From Apoderus coryli (Eukaryota > Arthropoda > Insecta > Coleoptera > Attelabidae): a stretch of DNA of 64,000 nt. Positions within the stretch are counted from its first letter, which is position 1. Every line of letters begins with the position of its first letter. The stretch is taken from NCBI GenBank assembly GCA_911728435.2, contig OU452203.1, forward strand, positions 17,257,651 to 17,321,650, in the 5' to 3' direction. The position numbers were made by a program, and so were the translations under genes. This document shows positions 12,837-51,500 of the stretch, piece after piece. Under the pieces are notes generated by a model. It was not told the origin of the DNA and made no database searches. It saw nothing but the letters and a program-made list of their open reading frames with translations.

Positions 12837-12980
12837 TAGAATAGCCAATGAAGAAAACGACAGTCTGTAATTTGGAAAAAACATTCGCTTCAGGTGGGTC
12901 TATCCGAGCAAATTGCTCCGACCTGAAACGAATGTTATTTCGAAATTACAGCCATTCGTTTTATATATTAGCTTTTCTAT
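12837..12980. repeat. ~144-bp imperfect inverted repeat (hairpin)
   Basis: The two halves are near-complementary over about 65 nt each. For example, TGTAATTTGGAAAAAACATT on the left matches the reverse complement of AATGTTATTTCGAAATTACA on the right, both running into TTCAGGT / ACCTGAA. The centre (GAGCAAATTGCTC, 12905-12917) is itself palindromic. It has no coding capacity. It could be a foldback MITE or the source of a hairpin transcript; the sequence alone does not decide. Confidence 0.6.
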
Positions 12981-13019
12981 ATAATATCAATCGATAGCTC
13001 TACAAAAATTTCGCGAAAA

Positions 13020-13993
13020 TAGGACAGAAAATTGTACCAATTCCTCAAAAAGTTTACGGAAGTAAAGAGTGATGAACAATGTGACGAATCTTGGTTTTTT
13101 ATGTTCCCAAAGTTAATAAGCACCATTCAAAACGATTGTCGATAAATGAAGGATTGCGTATGTTTCCAGAATTGCAGATTAATCAGCAGTTGTTGCTCAA
13201 CAACGTTCAAGAAGAAGACAAAATAACCGAATTGTGGAAGAACCAATATCGATTTCTGTCAAGATATTTCTTGCCAATAGTACAACATAAAAGTGTTAGA
13301 CCATCCGCATTATTTACTGGATTTTGCCATAATATGTAGGTATCTGTTCCCTAAGATCAATCTGCTTTAAAGCATTCATTGAAGCTTTCAAAAATAACAG
13401 CTCAGCGGGTTATAAAGGAGCTCACAGAAGGAGAGTTCCAGCACTATTCGTCAGTTGATTCATACAATTATGGTACGGAACACGGAACCCTATATGTGCA
13501 ATACTGATTCTCTCATAGTTTTTATCTCCTTGTATCTAATACCTCATTTTTCATTAAATTAGTGATATTCTCGTCTGCTACTTACTTAGCCCAACCATTA
13601 ATTTATTTCGGTTCCCCCATAAATTAATTGTAGAAGAGAGGTTCTCCTCTCTCAGCTATGTCTTTATTATAATTTATATTTTATTTCCATTTAGTTTTAA
13701 GCCCCATGGATCAAAGATCTCCAAGAAATGAAGAAACAAATTATATTATACTTTATTTTCGATCGATGATCAAATACCTACCAAAAACCCAGTCTAATAT
13801 ATCCTAAAACATTATTAAACTCCTAAAACAAGGATAACTAGGGGCTGTGCACAATAATTATTAAGGCATGATTTTTTTAAAATAATGTGGCTGAGTAGCT
13901 GAAAACCATAAATTACTCCAAACCTGTTTCAGCATAATATAAATGTTGCAATATTTAAAAAATAAGTAAAACCAGTGGCCGTTGAAATACATT
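13020..13993. other. Intergenic DNA between TVP23 and TMF1, with one unrecognised open frame
   Basis: An open frame at about 13091-13339 (82 codons) begins at a non-ATG codon and has unremarkable composition (KRLSINEGLRMFPELQINQQ). It resembles no family I know and is flanked by stops, so I do not call it a gene. The rest is AT-rich with no exon visible. Confidence 0.35.
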
Positions 13994-16900
13994 TTATTTC
14001 GCTTCTTTTTGCTGCCGCAGTAATTCATCAATCTGACTTTTGTACATCTCCTTTACATCGATTAAATCTAACTTCAACTCCTCGTTCTCCTCAACTTTCT
14101 CACCAAAAAGTTGACATAAAGTATCATACTGTCGCTGTAATTCTTCCAATTCTTCTTTCTTTTTCCCATAATCACTTGTCAGTGTTTCTAACTCTTCTAT
14201 TTTCGTTAATAAACCTGATATTTCGGAATTCAATAATGCCCGTTCCTGTTCGCGGCGGTTCAACTCCCATTGAAGTTGCTGGAGTTCGCCTTCACGTTGT
14301 TTTAAATTAGATTGGAGTATTTGCATTTCGAACATGTTTGTGTAACGCGGAGTTTGGCTTACATCGAATTGTTCGCCGTCCTGGAAAAGAAAACTTCAGA
14401 AGTGTTTAACAACTCTCTGGAAAATCGACTTACCGGAGACCAAAATGAACTACCCATTGATTCAGTGACCGACACTTTGCCCAAACTTAATGTGGGTGAA
14501 TTACTTCTACTCGATGGTGATGCTCTTCCCACAACACCTAAATTATGTTGGTTGTAGCTTTTATCAGATGTCGCCAATTCCTACAAATGACAAATGAAAC
14601 TTATACATTTAAAACAATGTCTTTTCTGTTACCTGTAACGCAGCGATTCGCTTCCTTTCACTATCAATTGTTACTCTTTCCTGTTCTAACTGTTGATTTA
14701 AGTTTTCAATTTGCTTATCTTTATCTGATATCAAATCATTGGCTTTTATTAAAGCAGCATTTAAATCCTGAATTTTACTAAAACATAATTATTATAAATA
14801 ACAGAAAAAAAAATTTACCCTCAAAGTTCTAGCATAAATTAAGGCATGGGCACAAATTGGAACGAATTCCTTCCTTTTAAGTAAATAAAGTAATTTTTTA
14901 TGAATATTCAAATGCCTCAGATACCTTTTATATTCCTCCTCCCCTAAATGTCGTTCCGCACTAATTTGCTCAATTTGCATTTTAACCATATCTAATTCAT
15001 AATGGGCTGAACTAAGTCGACCTTCCAAATCGGCTAGTTTTGACTTCAATTCAATACATTCTTCCCTAGCTGAGCGTTCAGAACTTACAGAGTTCTGCAA
15101 TTTCGCCCGTAATTCCCCTGAAAACCACACAAACCCTTAACTAAATTGCTCAAAAGTAATTTAACCTTGTAGTAACAACTTTTGCTTAACATGTCAATAA
15201 GGAACACCCTATTTTATAAAACTAAGCAAAACATTTAATAAATAAAATTACAAAATATATTCACCAATTTTTAGACTCAACTCCTGTTCAGTTTTCTCAA
15301 AATGCGCAACTTTTGCATTATAACTAGCTTGCAAAGACTCCAACTGCCGCACCAATGGTTTACTAACTTCCAACACTGACTGCGACAGTTCCTCGTTGCG
15401 TTCCTCAACTTCTTCTAATCTCCGCAACAATTCACTATTCTCCCGCCTTAATTTCTGCTCTTTGGTTACGTATTCCTGATCAGTATTTTCTAATTTACAT
15501 CGCAAATCCTCCAACTGGCTTATCACCTCCTCATTCTGTGATTCAGTCATACGTTTTTGATTCTCCAACGTTTCCAACATTTGTTCACGAGCTAACAAGT
15601 CTGAACTAGTTTTCTGTTTATCCACAAGTTCTTTTTTAGCTGCATCTAAAGATCTTCTGGTTGTCTCGTATTTTTGTGTGATATCATCTAAACTGCTTTT
15701 AGTCTTCGCTAGTTCTTGTTCCAATTTTTTATTTTTGGTCGTGAGTTGGTGCACTGCTTCTATTTGCGTGCGTTCTACGTCCTCTTTCGCTGATAGAGAC
15801 TTTTTTAAACGTTCTGAATCTGTTGAAAGACTTTCGATAGTGTCTCTGGAATAAAGAAAAGTAAAAATATTGAATTATATCTCCAAAACAATACTCACTT
15901 TAAACTCTTAATCGTTGACTCATTATCCTTCTCCGTCGCCCTCAACTTTTTAATAATGTTTGAATGCTTCAACTGAGTCTGCGACAACTTCTCTCCTTCC
16001 TCCCTCAATTCCTTAATAATCTCATCCTTCTCCGCTAATGTTGCATCAAACTCCCCCTTACTGAGCCTAGTAGCAGCATCGATCTTCGCCTGTTCCAACT
16101 GTTTCCTCAAAACGTCCTTTTCTCTAATCGCTTGTTGAAACTTCTTCTCTAACGCTGACAATCGTTGCGTATACTCCTCAGTCACTTGTGTCACATCCGC
16201 CGACTCCAACTGCTTACTCAGCACGGTATCCAAATGATGTTTAAGATCGGAGTTCAACTCCTGCAACTCCACATTCCGTCGATTCATATCGATGAGTTTG
16301 GATTCGCGGGACTCCAAGATCTCAGTCATTTCCGAAATACGTTTCAGCAACCGATCGACTTCCGCTATCGGATGAGAATCATCACTCATACTAGATGCTT
16401 CAGAGAGTTCTCTATTATGGCCTTTAGCTTTTTTAATTGTCATTTTGTGAAGCAATGAGTCTATGGTAGACTCTTCTGATTTTGTTTTGTAGTGTAACGT
16501 GTGCTTCGAGGGACTCTGTCTGCTTTGAGTACTGCTCGAGTCCCCATTGGGGCTAGAAATAATTTCTATATCCGATGAGGTTGTTGTTTCCAGTTCATCA
16601 CCTGAAAAAATGTTCTGTAGTTAATGAATAAACAATGTGTATCACTTACATGAAGTATGACAGGAAGTATGGTCGGAACCAATTTTGACTAGATCTGAAC
16701 GACTTTCCGAACTCAATGGTGAATTTGGGCGCAATGAATCTAAAACTGATGTAATTTTCTGATCTTCTTGTAACGGTTCTTTACTTCTTGGTATTAAACA
16801 TAAGGAATGGTCAGGACTTTTTTCTACCATAGCATCTGCTAGAAGACTCTGCAGAGAATCAGAAAAATAGTATGTAAATTGAAAAAAATTACTGAAGTAT

Positions 16901-18585
16901 AGAAGAATTGCGTACCTTCAAATATGTCGAATTGCTACTTCTTTCAGTCGTTGTACTAGTATCACTACAACAATCCATCAAATTGTCATTGGCACCAATC
17001 AGCGTTTTGTCCGATTGTGATCCTTCATCAGTAGATGTATCCAGTAATGTTGTTTCAGAACCAAAGCTACGCGCAATTTCTTCTTCTTCATGCGGTATAT
17101 CAATCACATTAGTTTTTTGTAGAATGTTTGTTATATCCTGATGAGTATTACTCAAAGGTTGAGTATCAATTAGAACTTGATTAACCTGAAACAAAATTGT
17201 AATAAGGTACGACTCTTTTGCTGTTTATTAAGACAGACTAAGAATACAACTATAACTATAAATCACTATTATATTTTTTTACCTGTGGTATAGGTAAATG
17301 CATGGCACTTCGACTAGGAGCTCGCGTAATAGCTTCAAAATTCTTTTCACCACAATTTATCTCATTTCCAACAATATTTTCAACACCAACTGTGCCTCTA
17401 CTATTGAATGCATCCTTTAACATTTTCTGTGGTTTTAAGTGCATTAAATTGGTACTAGAATTAATTGTAGATGAATCCATAACAGTTACAGAATTACTTT
17501 CTGATATCGACGTGTATGACATCGTATCTTCTGCTACGCTATTCTCATCCTGATCTTCGGGGATAACTTCCACACTATCCGGGGATCTTTCATCCGAACA
17601 CATTCTATTTAATAAAGAATAACATAAACAATGCCTTTACTATCAAAAATTTGTGTTTACTTACAGTGCTTTCTCCTCGAACCATGGTGAACAAGGGGAC
17701 GAAAATTCTGTATCTGTATGTTGGGATTGTCGTCTGCTGTTTGTGCTATTTGTACCTAACACTTCCACTGAACTAGGGCTTGTTAAACTGTCGCCCAATA
17801 TTTCTACCGAATCGGATATTTGTTTACCTAAAAATGTTATTCATTATATGCCCTGTAATTAAACTGCAAATTAACTAGGTACCTAATGCTGAACTAGACG
17901 TAGATATCAATTCAGATTCTGGTGTTGTCGTACAATCATCCGTATTACAGGTGATAATGTCAACACTTTCGGAACTATTTTTTCCACTTTCTGTACTGAC
18001 AATTGATAGACGATTAAGAAGAGATGAACTTGAAGGCTTATCGCGTTTTTTCACTGCATTAATATGACTACTATTATTGTCCTCTAAAAATACCAATAAA
18101 AGTATGCAAAAATGAGTTTGAGGGTGTCTCAAACACTTACTGAACATATAAGACATACCTGACAAATTTACTTCAATCAACGACCCACTTCTATCCAAAT
18201 CTCCTTCAGAATTCTTAACCACTTGCGGATTAAATATTTCTTCATGCTCGACTACAACTAATTTACTATTTGCAAAATCCTCAGTACTAATATCATCTAA
18301 GTTATCTACAGACATGTCTTTACTACTATTATCGAAAAAAGATCCCGTAAACGAGCCCCAAATACTCGATGCCAACTTATTAGTCTGTCTGTTCACATTA
18401 CCAGATTCTGTGATTCCCCACGTATTAAAAAAATCATCTGGATTCGTATCTATCGGGGTATTAGTTGGTACGATAGTTGTGCCATTGTCCTCTTTAATAT
18501 CTAGGGCTTTGTCAATAGTTTTTTGTGCTTCTTTCAGCGCTGATTTGGCTATGTTTGCAAATCCGGCAGCGTCAAACCAACTCAT
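13994..18585 (-). CDS. TMF1: TMF1, TATA element modulatory factor (Golgi coiled-coil golgin)
   Basis: TMF1/ARA160 is a trans-Golgi golgin that binds Rab6 and captures vesicles. Twelve exons on the minus strand (18585-18159, 18083-17883, 17827-17665, 17604-17283, 17185-16916, 16848-16650, 16601-15899, 15845-15265, 15117-14925, 14777-14633, 14580-14434, 14380-13994) join in frame to 1245 residues; the human protein has about 1090. The N-terminal 'MSWFDAAGFANIAKSALKEA' is the family's vesicle-capture motif. Residues about 30-520 are Ser/Thr/Asp-rich and apparently disordered. From about 560 a long coiled coil begins with the TMF DNA-binding-type region ('EVDRLLKRISEMTEILESRE'). The last ~115 residues are the TMF/Rab6-binding domain ('FEMQILQSNLKQREGELQQL'). 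An AATAAA overlaps the stop codon. Assignment is firm; single exon ends could shift slightly. Confidence 0.93.
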
Positions 18586-19471
18586 TGTGGAACATTCTAT
18601 TATGGCGCTAGATGCTGTTAAAACGGTATAATAAAATTATTTTGGTTTAACTATTAAAACATTGTTTTAATAAAATATTAATTTTGTTGCATAGTTGTTA
18701 TTGTTGACGTTAACATAAACATACGTGATCTGTCACTTGTCATGATAATTAACCTAAGTCTTCTTCTCTTTATTTGGTATTCGGTAATAATTAATCTTTG
18801 TTAGTAGATTAGCTACAAAGAGGAATGTTCCAGGCGGTGCAATTGTGCTAAAAAGAGTACAATAGTTTCCATGTTAGGGCTCTGCGTTTTCCGAGGTAGG
18901 TATTCGGTATTCTCTATTTTCATAGAGATGAGATGGGAGCTATTGAAATTCTTGACTTTGTACTAATGTGTAAAAAATGTCTTATCGCTTTTGATATTTC
19001 GATTATTTTGTACCATTCGTTTGAATTACTATTGCAATTGCAAAAATGAACCGGAGAAATTAATTGCATTTGGGACATACCTATTATAACAAAACTATTT
19101 GTATTTTCTGTTGCATAACTTCGTACAGTAAAATACGCATAATAATAATTAAAATATAATATTATCTAGTAGTATAAAATAGTATTACAATTAAATTAAT
19201 AAACATACTTAATTAAAACATTTAAAAAATAAAAGAACAAAATATACCTATATCGAAATAAATAGTAATTATCTCAGTATACCTATTTTTCCTTTTTGAA
19301 TATGTCCAACTTATATCTTCAGAATAAAATCCTAGTTTTAACGAACATATTATAACTAAGTTACATAGGTAAATAATAATTATTATAAATTTAGTTAATT
19401 AAAATTTTGTATTTTATTGGTTATTTGGGGGTTATATGTAGATAAATGTGTTTTGGGAAAATTCTTCCAAT
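18586..19471. other. Intergenic DNA between TMF1 and the tRNA gene
   Basis: It contains the TMF1 5' flank (first ~200 nt) and AT-rich sequence. I see no coding exon, repeat boundary or RNA gene. Confidence 0.4.
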
Positions 19472-19563
19472 GCTCTAGTGGCGCAATTGGTTAGCGCACG
19501 GTACTTATAAGACAGTAGTCGTGAGCGATGCCGGGGTTGTGAGTTCGAGCCTCACCTAGAGCA
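19472..19563 (+). tRNA. tRNA-Ile(UAU) with an 18-nt intron
   Basis: The sequence folds as a tRNA: acceptor stem GCTCTAG/CTAGAGC with discriminator A, a D-arm (GGCGCAATTGGTTAGCGC), anticodon stem CGGTA/TGCCG, anticodon TAT at 19506-19508, and a T-arm with GTTCGAGCC. A canonical-position intron (19510-19527) follows base 37, as is typical of eukaryotic tRNA-Ile(UAU). A run of T starts within four bases of the end and serves as the Pol III terminator. All internal promoter elements (A box, B box) look intact, so it is probably functional. Confidence 0.95.
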
Positions 19564-20530
19564 AATTTTTTTTAATAGAAAAAGTTAAATCTACGATACT
19601 CTCTTTTCTTACTCTAAAAATATTTGGATTATTATACTTTTTTTACTAATTAGTAATAATAATATTCGAAAATATTTTCGCAACAACCTTTTCATTCATT
19701 TCTAAGACTAATCTTCGCATGTTACATTATAAAAAACACCTATTTTTATATTCTTCAAAACGCAAAACGAATCTAAATAAAATACTGTCAAATACAGGGT
19801 GCCCCATTAAATCAACACACCTAACTTTGATATGCCACACTATTTTCAAATTCTAGCCACATACTTACTTGTATGTTGAAAAATAAATCGAGGTAGTTTG
19901 CTTAGAATAAACCCGTATTAATACATACAGGGTGGGGAACCATAAATATACTCTTCGGTTTATCTAGTATATAAATCCACTTTGTGCAACTAATAAAATC
20001 ATTTTAAATATACGGGTTGTCCCAAAAAGTATGGCATTTCACAGTTATATTTTTTAAACAGAACACCCTGTTATTATTGCATTGCTTTATTCTAAAGTAA
20101 AGGTCCTGTATAATCGCTATACCTAACACCATAGATAAACCAACAATCAATGCTAATCCTTACTCCAAACCCATTGCTCAATGCACTAACCGTTTAATAA
20201 TTGTTCAAGATTTTATATAATAGGTTAAAATGTGTAGGTTTATTTTCTCGTCCAAATTTATAAAAATTAAATTCTGGTGATCAGATAATAGTACATTAAA
20301 ATGGTGTATAGTGTTTTTATATAGTTAGCAAGAATTGAAGCAACTACCTGATGTAATTATTCATCAGGGTAGATCTATGATATTTATAGCGAAAAACCTA
20401 TGCGGTGGAAGTGTCTTTTGTACGACAGTTTGTATGTATATTTAAACATTATTAATAAATTCAGCTGGATTTTTAGGTAAGTATCTGATTTTTTTTCTGA
20501 TTCTTAGTCGATTTTAATAGGCCTTCAACG
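19564..20530. repeat. Dispersed-repeat fragments with ACAGGGTG-type ends
   Basis: TACAGGGTG occurs at about 19795 and 19925, and ACACCCTG at about 20065 in opposite orientation, with TTGTCCCAAAAAGTATGGCA between them. Such ends are typical of Tc1/mariner-like and related elements in insects. No transposase-coding sequence is readable here and I cannot delimit individual elements. Confidence 0.4.
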
Positions 20531-20930
20531 CGCTGTATACTTGGATGTAGATCCAATTATAATAGTGCATTAAAACAAGAGCAAACTAATAACAGTTTTT
20601 CTATTTCACAAAGATGATAATTTAAAACAGAAATGGTTACAGGCTATTCCTAGATCTAATTTTAACCCGTCAAAGACTGCGGTAGTTTCGTGTAAACACT
20701 TCTCTGAGAGCCAAATTATACGGGAGGATAATTACCCTGAACCCGATGGAACGTTAACAAAAATTCCTTATAAACCTAAACTTAAACCACATGCGAGTCT
20801 ACAATTTTTCCAAATTTGCCTGAATATTTGTCAAGAACAGTCCCAATCCCTAGAAATTCATTAGAAGAACGAAAATGTGACAAAACGAACGTCCCAAAGA
20901 AAAAATTAATTATTCGTAAAGGCCAATTTA
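20531..20930 (+). pseudogene. THAP-domain fragment, probably transposon-derived
   Basis: From 20531 the frames encode 'RCILGCRSNYNSALKQEQ', then after a frameshift 'DNLKQKWLQAIPRSNFNPSK' and 'VVSCKHFSESQII', and then 'KIPYKPKLKP'. This is the order of the THAP zinc finger (C2CH): the C..C pair, the central W and the C..H pair, with a basic tail. The 'F.FPK' step is broken by stops and no start codon or downstream exon is evident. THAP domains of this sort head P-element and hAT-like transposases, so a transposon origin is likely. Confidence 0.6.
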
Positions 20931-21272
20931 ATTGAAATATTAAAACAAATTAAAATTTAGAATTCTATGTTGCAAAATACGATTACAAAAATTTTCGTTG
21001 CGACCGCTCACAGGCCGAGTATACAGTGTTACAATTATCTGTTCATGGCTTGTCTAAAGAAGGCTGTGATAGTGTCACAGTATACAATATATACTGTGAT
21101 AGTGTATTTCTAAATATTTTATGTATGTGGTGATAAAAAATAAAACTAGTTACATTTCGATAATAATTTAATAAATATTTTAAGCATAAGGTACAAATTA
21201 TACTCTTAAAAAAAATATAAGTCATCTTATCAAAAACTAAGTTTAAGATAATTTTAGCGTCTTAGCTAAAAC

Positions 21273-23331
<2,059 letters not shown>

Positions 23332-24737
23332 TGTGATAATACAAGCTTTGTGTAATAATGAAAAGAAATTTAATGTAAATTATGGTCACTTAGTCATGTT
23401 ACTTTAGTGAAACTTCATAAGAAAACCACAAAATATTAAGAAATAAAACTGTTTTTAGAATTGAAGAGAAGTATAGTTCTACTTACTATACATTCCAACT
23501 TTCAACAATAAACGTGAATAAAGGCAATAAACGCCAATCGCCAATGAACAGTTCTTTAATTTTAATTTTTAATTGCAAAAAATATGAGATATGAATTGTC
23601 GCATCAGTCCAACTCATATATACCTATATAGAGAACTATATCGCTCAACCACGCAAGTGAGAGGTAAAAAAGGTCGAGGTAGAATATAGGGCGCGGCCAT
23701 TTTGATGTTCTACTGCAGGGGAGTCTTAAAAAGTACTTAATGAGCTTACTTTGGAAAAGTTATAACATTATCTTTATAAAGACAATGGTTATAATAATAA
23801 TATAATTTGTATAAAACACGTCATTGTATTGTATATAATATCACCATAAACTATACGTATAATATAATAACACATCTAATAGCTTATTGTGTCAATAATA
23901 TAAAATACAAGGATTATAATATATAGATGAAACCAGAAAAATGTAAAATTATTCTAAAATTTTTACACCACCATATTATATTAATTTTTATATGTCCTTT
24001 GAAAATGTTATAGTATAAAAATTAAAAATTGGAAGGCAATGAAATAACTTGGCAACAAAAGCACATCAAAATGGCGGTTTCTCTATCTCCCCTCCCTTTA
24101 TTCCGTTGCACAATCGGATTACGGTTTTGAGCGATATATATGATTGAACTAAACAACACAAAAAAGGTTTCATAATCGGTGTTTTCCTTTAACGACTGCC
24201 TCTCTAAATTGCATTTTCTTTTTACATAATTCGACAGTAAGAATTTAACCTTAAAATACTTAACTGTCAATGACAATTTTTGACAAGTTCCTGTTCCTTT
24301 CAGAACAAAGAATGCAAATGAATTTTAGTTGAGCCATAGTCCAAGACAGAAGACAATGGTTGAGCCGAGGTGTGGAAGAGCCAGCTTATTACAGTTATTA
24401 ATTTAGTAGCCTCTGCCTCGCTTCGCTCGACTGTTCTACTCCCAGGTTTTCCAGAAAAGGCCGCGACAGTCAAACTTTTGGCAACGCTGATTGACGTTAT
24501 TATTATTTGACATTGACATACGTTATTTTCATTTTCTGTCATTGGACTCATTGGTCATTGGCTGTTGCTCGTAAAAAAATATAACAAAAAGTGCAATTTG
24601 TTAATTTACGTGATATGTAAGTAAAACAAATCCCACACACAAACAAACATAATACAAGGTGAATATTTATTTTCTAGAAGCAATGAGTTATCCATACATT
24701 TATCAAGTGCATCAATATAATTTCGATATGTAAAGTT
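23332..24737. promoter_or_regulatory. Shared upstream region of GPR107 and SMG1
   Basis: The two genes point away from each other across this 1.4 kb, so both promoters should lie here. I see no clear TATA or initiator context. Most of the middle is very AT-rich. A 50-nt stretch at about 24415-24466 (beginning TGCCTCGCTTCGCTCGACTG) is a diverged copy of 57395-57446, upstream of DRC8, so it is probably a dispersed repeat. Minus-strand open frames at 24022-24551 look like chance. Confidence 0.35.
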
Positions 24738-48382
<23,645 letters not shown>

Positions 48383-48524
48383 AACGGTGACCGCCGTATG
48401 AAGTGCGGGCAGTAAATATGTCCCGCCATCTGGGTGTCCTCTTCTGGTTATCATTCAAAACACAAAATAAGTAAACCAATCATTATGTAGTATGGCGCAG
48501 CGCGACACATATATAAAACAAAAT

Positions 48525-48530
48525 AATAAA
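48525..48530 (+). terminator. Poly-A signal of SMG1
   Basis: AATAAA lies 143 nt after the SMG1 stop codon and is the first such hexamer on the coding strand. Confidence 0.45.
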
Positions 48531-51500
48531 ATGTATTGAATACTCTTCTTGCATGCAAATGAGCAAGAGAGCAACATAGCAGCAGTGCGCATAAAATTTA
48601 CTACATAAAAATAAAAATGAAGCAGCAATATTATAGCAGGCAAAAATTGTGCTGAATTAAAAAAGTATGTTGTTATCAGTTTTATGATGTCGCTTTTATG
48701 TTTGTTTAATAAATAACTTAATACAAACTATCGACGTTAGTGTGTATTAATTTTAGTTAATTTACTATTCAACAATAATTGTCTCACTAATACGCGTTTG
48801 GGATTCTTGAGAACTCTAATCGATTATTTAAAGTAGCGGATTACTTTCTAGTATTCGAATCAAATCGGTACCGAAATAGTTTTCGCGTTAGTATTTCATT
48901 ACATTACTTCTCATTTGTGCTTCTGAACACCAAACTAAATATCAATGTATGATTTTTTGATGGACCGATGAATTCATCTTCATAAGATGATATTTCGCCT
49001 TAAAAGGTTATGTAGAATCTTGAATTACATTCTCTGTCCTAGGATACTTACAAAGTCATGCGACTCTCTTCCGGTAAAAAGTAGTATCAAACGTTCTTCG
49101 CTTCCCAAAAGATTTCAAGATTGACTTAATAATTTGTCTTTCAGTCGAACAATGATAGCTATTAATTCAAACGTTTCCAGTATCATATTCGGTTCCTGAA
49201 GGATTTGGCCAGGTACCAATTATTCGCGATTGCATTTAAATATCGTTCCACTTGCTTGGCGTAAATTACCATATCAAACGTTGTCGGTTTTAAATCACTA
49301 TATATCGATTTCTAAAAGTTCTCAAGAGCTGTATTCTCAATTGGATTTTAGTTCAACCAACAAAAATCAATTTTATAATTTGACATACACACTATTCCTA
49401 ACTGTACTGATAATGATATTAATTATGCTGCTTTTGATTTGTTCGGGAATAAAAAAAAAGGTTGTCTTAGAGAAGAGATAACTTTTCTACTACTATATAA
49501 GAAAAGTTATAGTATATTTCATAATGTATAAGAGTATAATTGTCCTCTATTAATTGTTTTTTAAGTGTCTTCAAACAGCATTTTAACAAGAAAATCTTGT
49601 TTAAGAATAATAGAAGATTGTTGTTTTATGGTTTTTTAGAAGTTTATTTGGACATAATATGGGCAAATATCAAAAAGCAATAATTGTGTAAATCAAACAA
49701 GTTGAAATGAAGGTAGTTATCGATGAGTAATAAATTATGATTTTTTATGCTCACGGGAATAAATTAAATTGTATCTAATTCGATTGAAAATCTTATGCAT
49801 AATAGGGAAATGCACCCAAGAGAAAATTTTCTATTTGATTAGAATTGATCAAGTTACATTTAATTTTAGATTCAATTTTATCAATTATGATGAATAAATA
49901 AAATTCCAGTATAATAGTGTCAAGGTTCCTGCCAACTTTATTTAAAATATATCTTTTATAAGTATGTTTATCGCTATAATATATTGTATAATATATATGG
50001 ATATCCAATACATCGTACTGATGCACACTCATTTTTAAAACAAATTTAACTTTTGATTGTCAATGATAATCACAAATCCCTATGTAACCATTTTTTTAAT
50101 TATATTACTACGTTACCTACCTTTAGGTATTACTAAATTAATTAATTATGGTTTGAAAAAATGTAACAGATGTCCAATTAAATCTTCTAAAAATACTTTA
50201 GTAACTAATAGTAAGTTCTTATATTTTTGGTGGTTATCAATCAATCATATTTTAGTTGTTTTTTAACGAGTGCAAAAAAAAACTGCACAAATATCTTTCA
50301 ATTTTAAATATTATAATCAGATAAGTATTCTGATTACTTGCTTCGTTATTTTAATAATTAAATTACATTTTTCATTAAAAAATAATAAGCACCAAACTAT
50401 CTTAAAACCAAACTCATCTATTAAATGTTTTGTATGCTAAAAATATTCTATAATAATTACATAAATGTTTCTCTTTCAATGATATTTTTTGGTAATCCAC
50501 AGTTTAAAATAATATACAATGTGAAAGTTGTGTTATTACTTTATTCCTATTTCCAATGATTTTCATTCAAACATACTGTTAATTGCGTAATATTATAAGA
50601 ATAATCATTCTACTATGCTAACATTTTTTTATTATGTATGTTTCCATTCTAAATTATTATTGTAAGTTTACACTACAATGATTATTTTGACAAATTCCAA
50701 TTTTCATAGTATTATCAGGTTCCCATTTTATGATTTAGCGAACATGTTGGCATTTATCTTGCTGGCCCTTGTGGTGCTACTAAATGAATTTTTTTATTGT
50801 ATTACCTACCAAAAGTGTTAATTTTTATTAAACTTATAATATTTAATTTGTCTTAGTGTTTCATTGTGGTAACTTTTGATGAAATTTTATGTTGGTATAA
50901 ATTGACACGTCCGCTTCTGTTCTCTTTACCACATAATTTACTTTAAACATGAAATTTTTTGTTATTGTTTTGCTTTAATAGATATTTGCATATCTTATAT
51001 TAATTTTTTGAGACAAATTTAAAGAGATTTTCATGCGGTTTTTAATAATTTAATGTTACTTCTTACTGTACCTACATAATATGTATTTTATATCCGAATG
51101 TTCCTTCTCTGGATTGAATAACAAGAAAATATAAGAATAATTTGACGCAAAACGTTTTGTTAAGAAGTACGTACTAAGTTTTCAACTTTAATTTATTAAA
51201 AACCACAGTTATTGGAAACAATTCTTTTTGTTGATATTTCCAAATTGAATTGTAATTTTTGCTGACTTTCATTTCATGTAGATTGTTTTAATGAAATAGT
51301 AATAAACCAATGAATATTACCTAGTAGTTATTGTTTAAATTTTATAAACAGGCATATGCATAGAGAATTTAGATAACATTAGTAAATTATACTTACCCTA
51401 TTTTATATTGAAGAATCCTTTGGTTGAATTGAAACTTCTATTACTTTGGTGTTTATTACTATTTCTATTATTTTTTAATTATTTAATAAATTCGGTAAAT

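Noticed and set aside
24022..24551. Minus-strand open frames between GPR107 and SMG1
   Set aside because: Composition is not protein-like, no family resemblance, and part overlaps a dispersed repeat.
50057..50266. 69-codon plus-strand frame (MIITNPYVTIF...)
   Set aside because: Short, AT-rich, no resemblance and no regulatory context; kept only as part of the gene-poor region.
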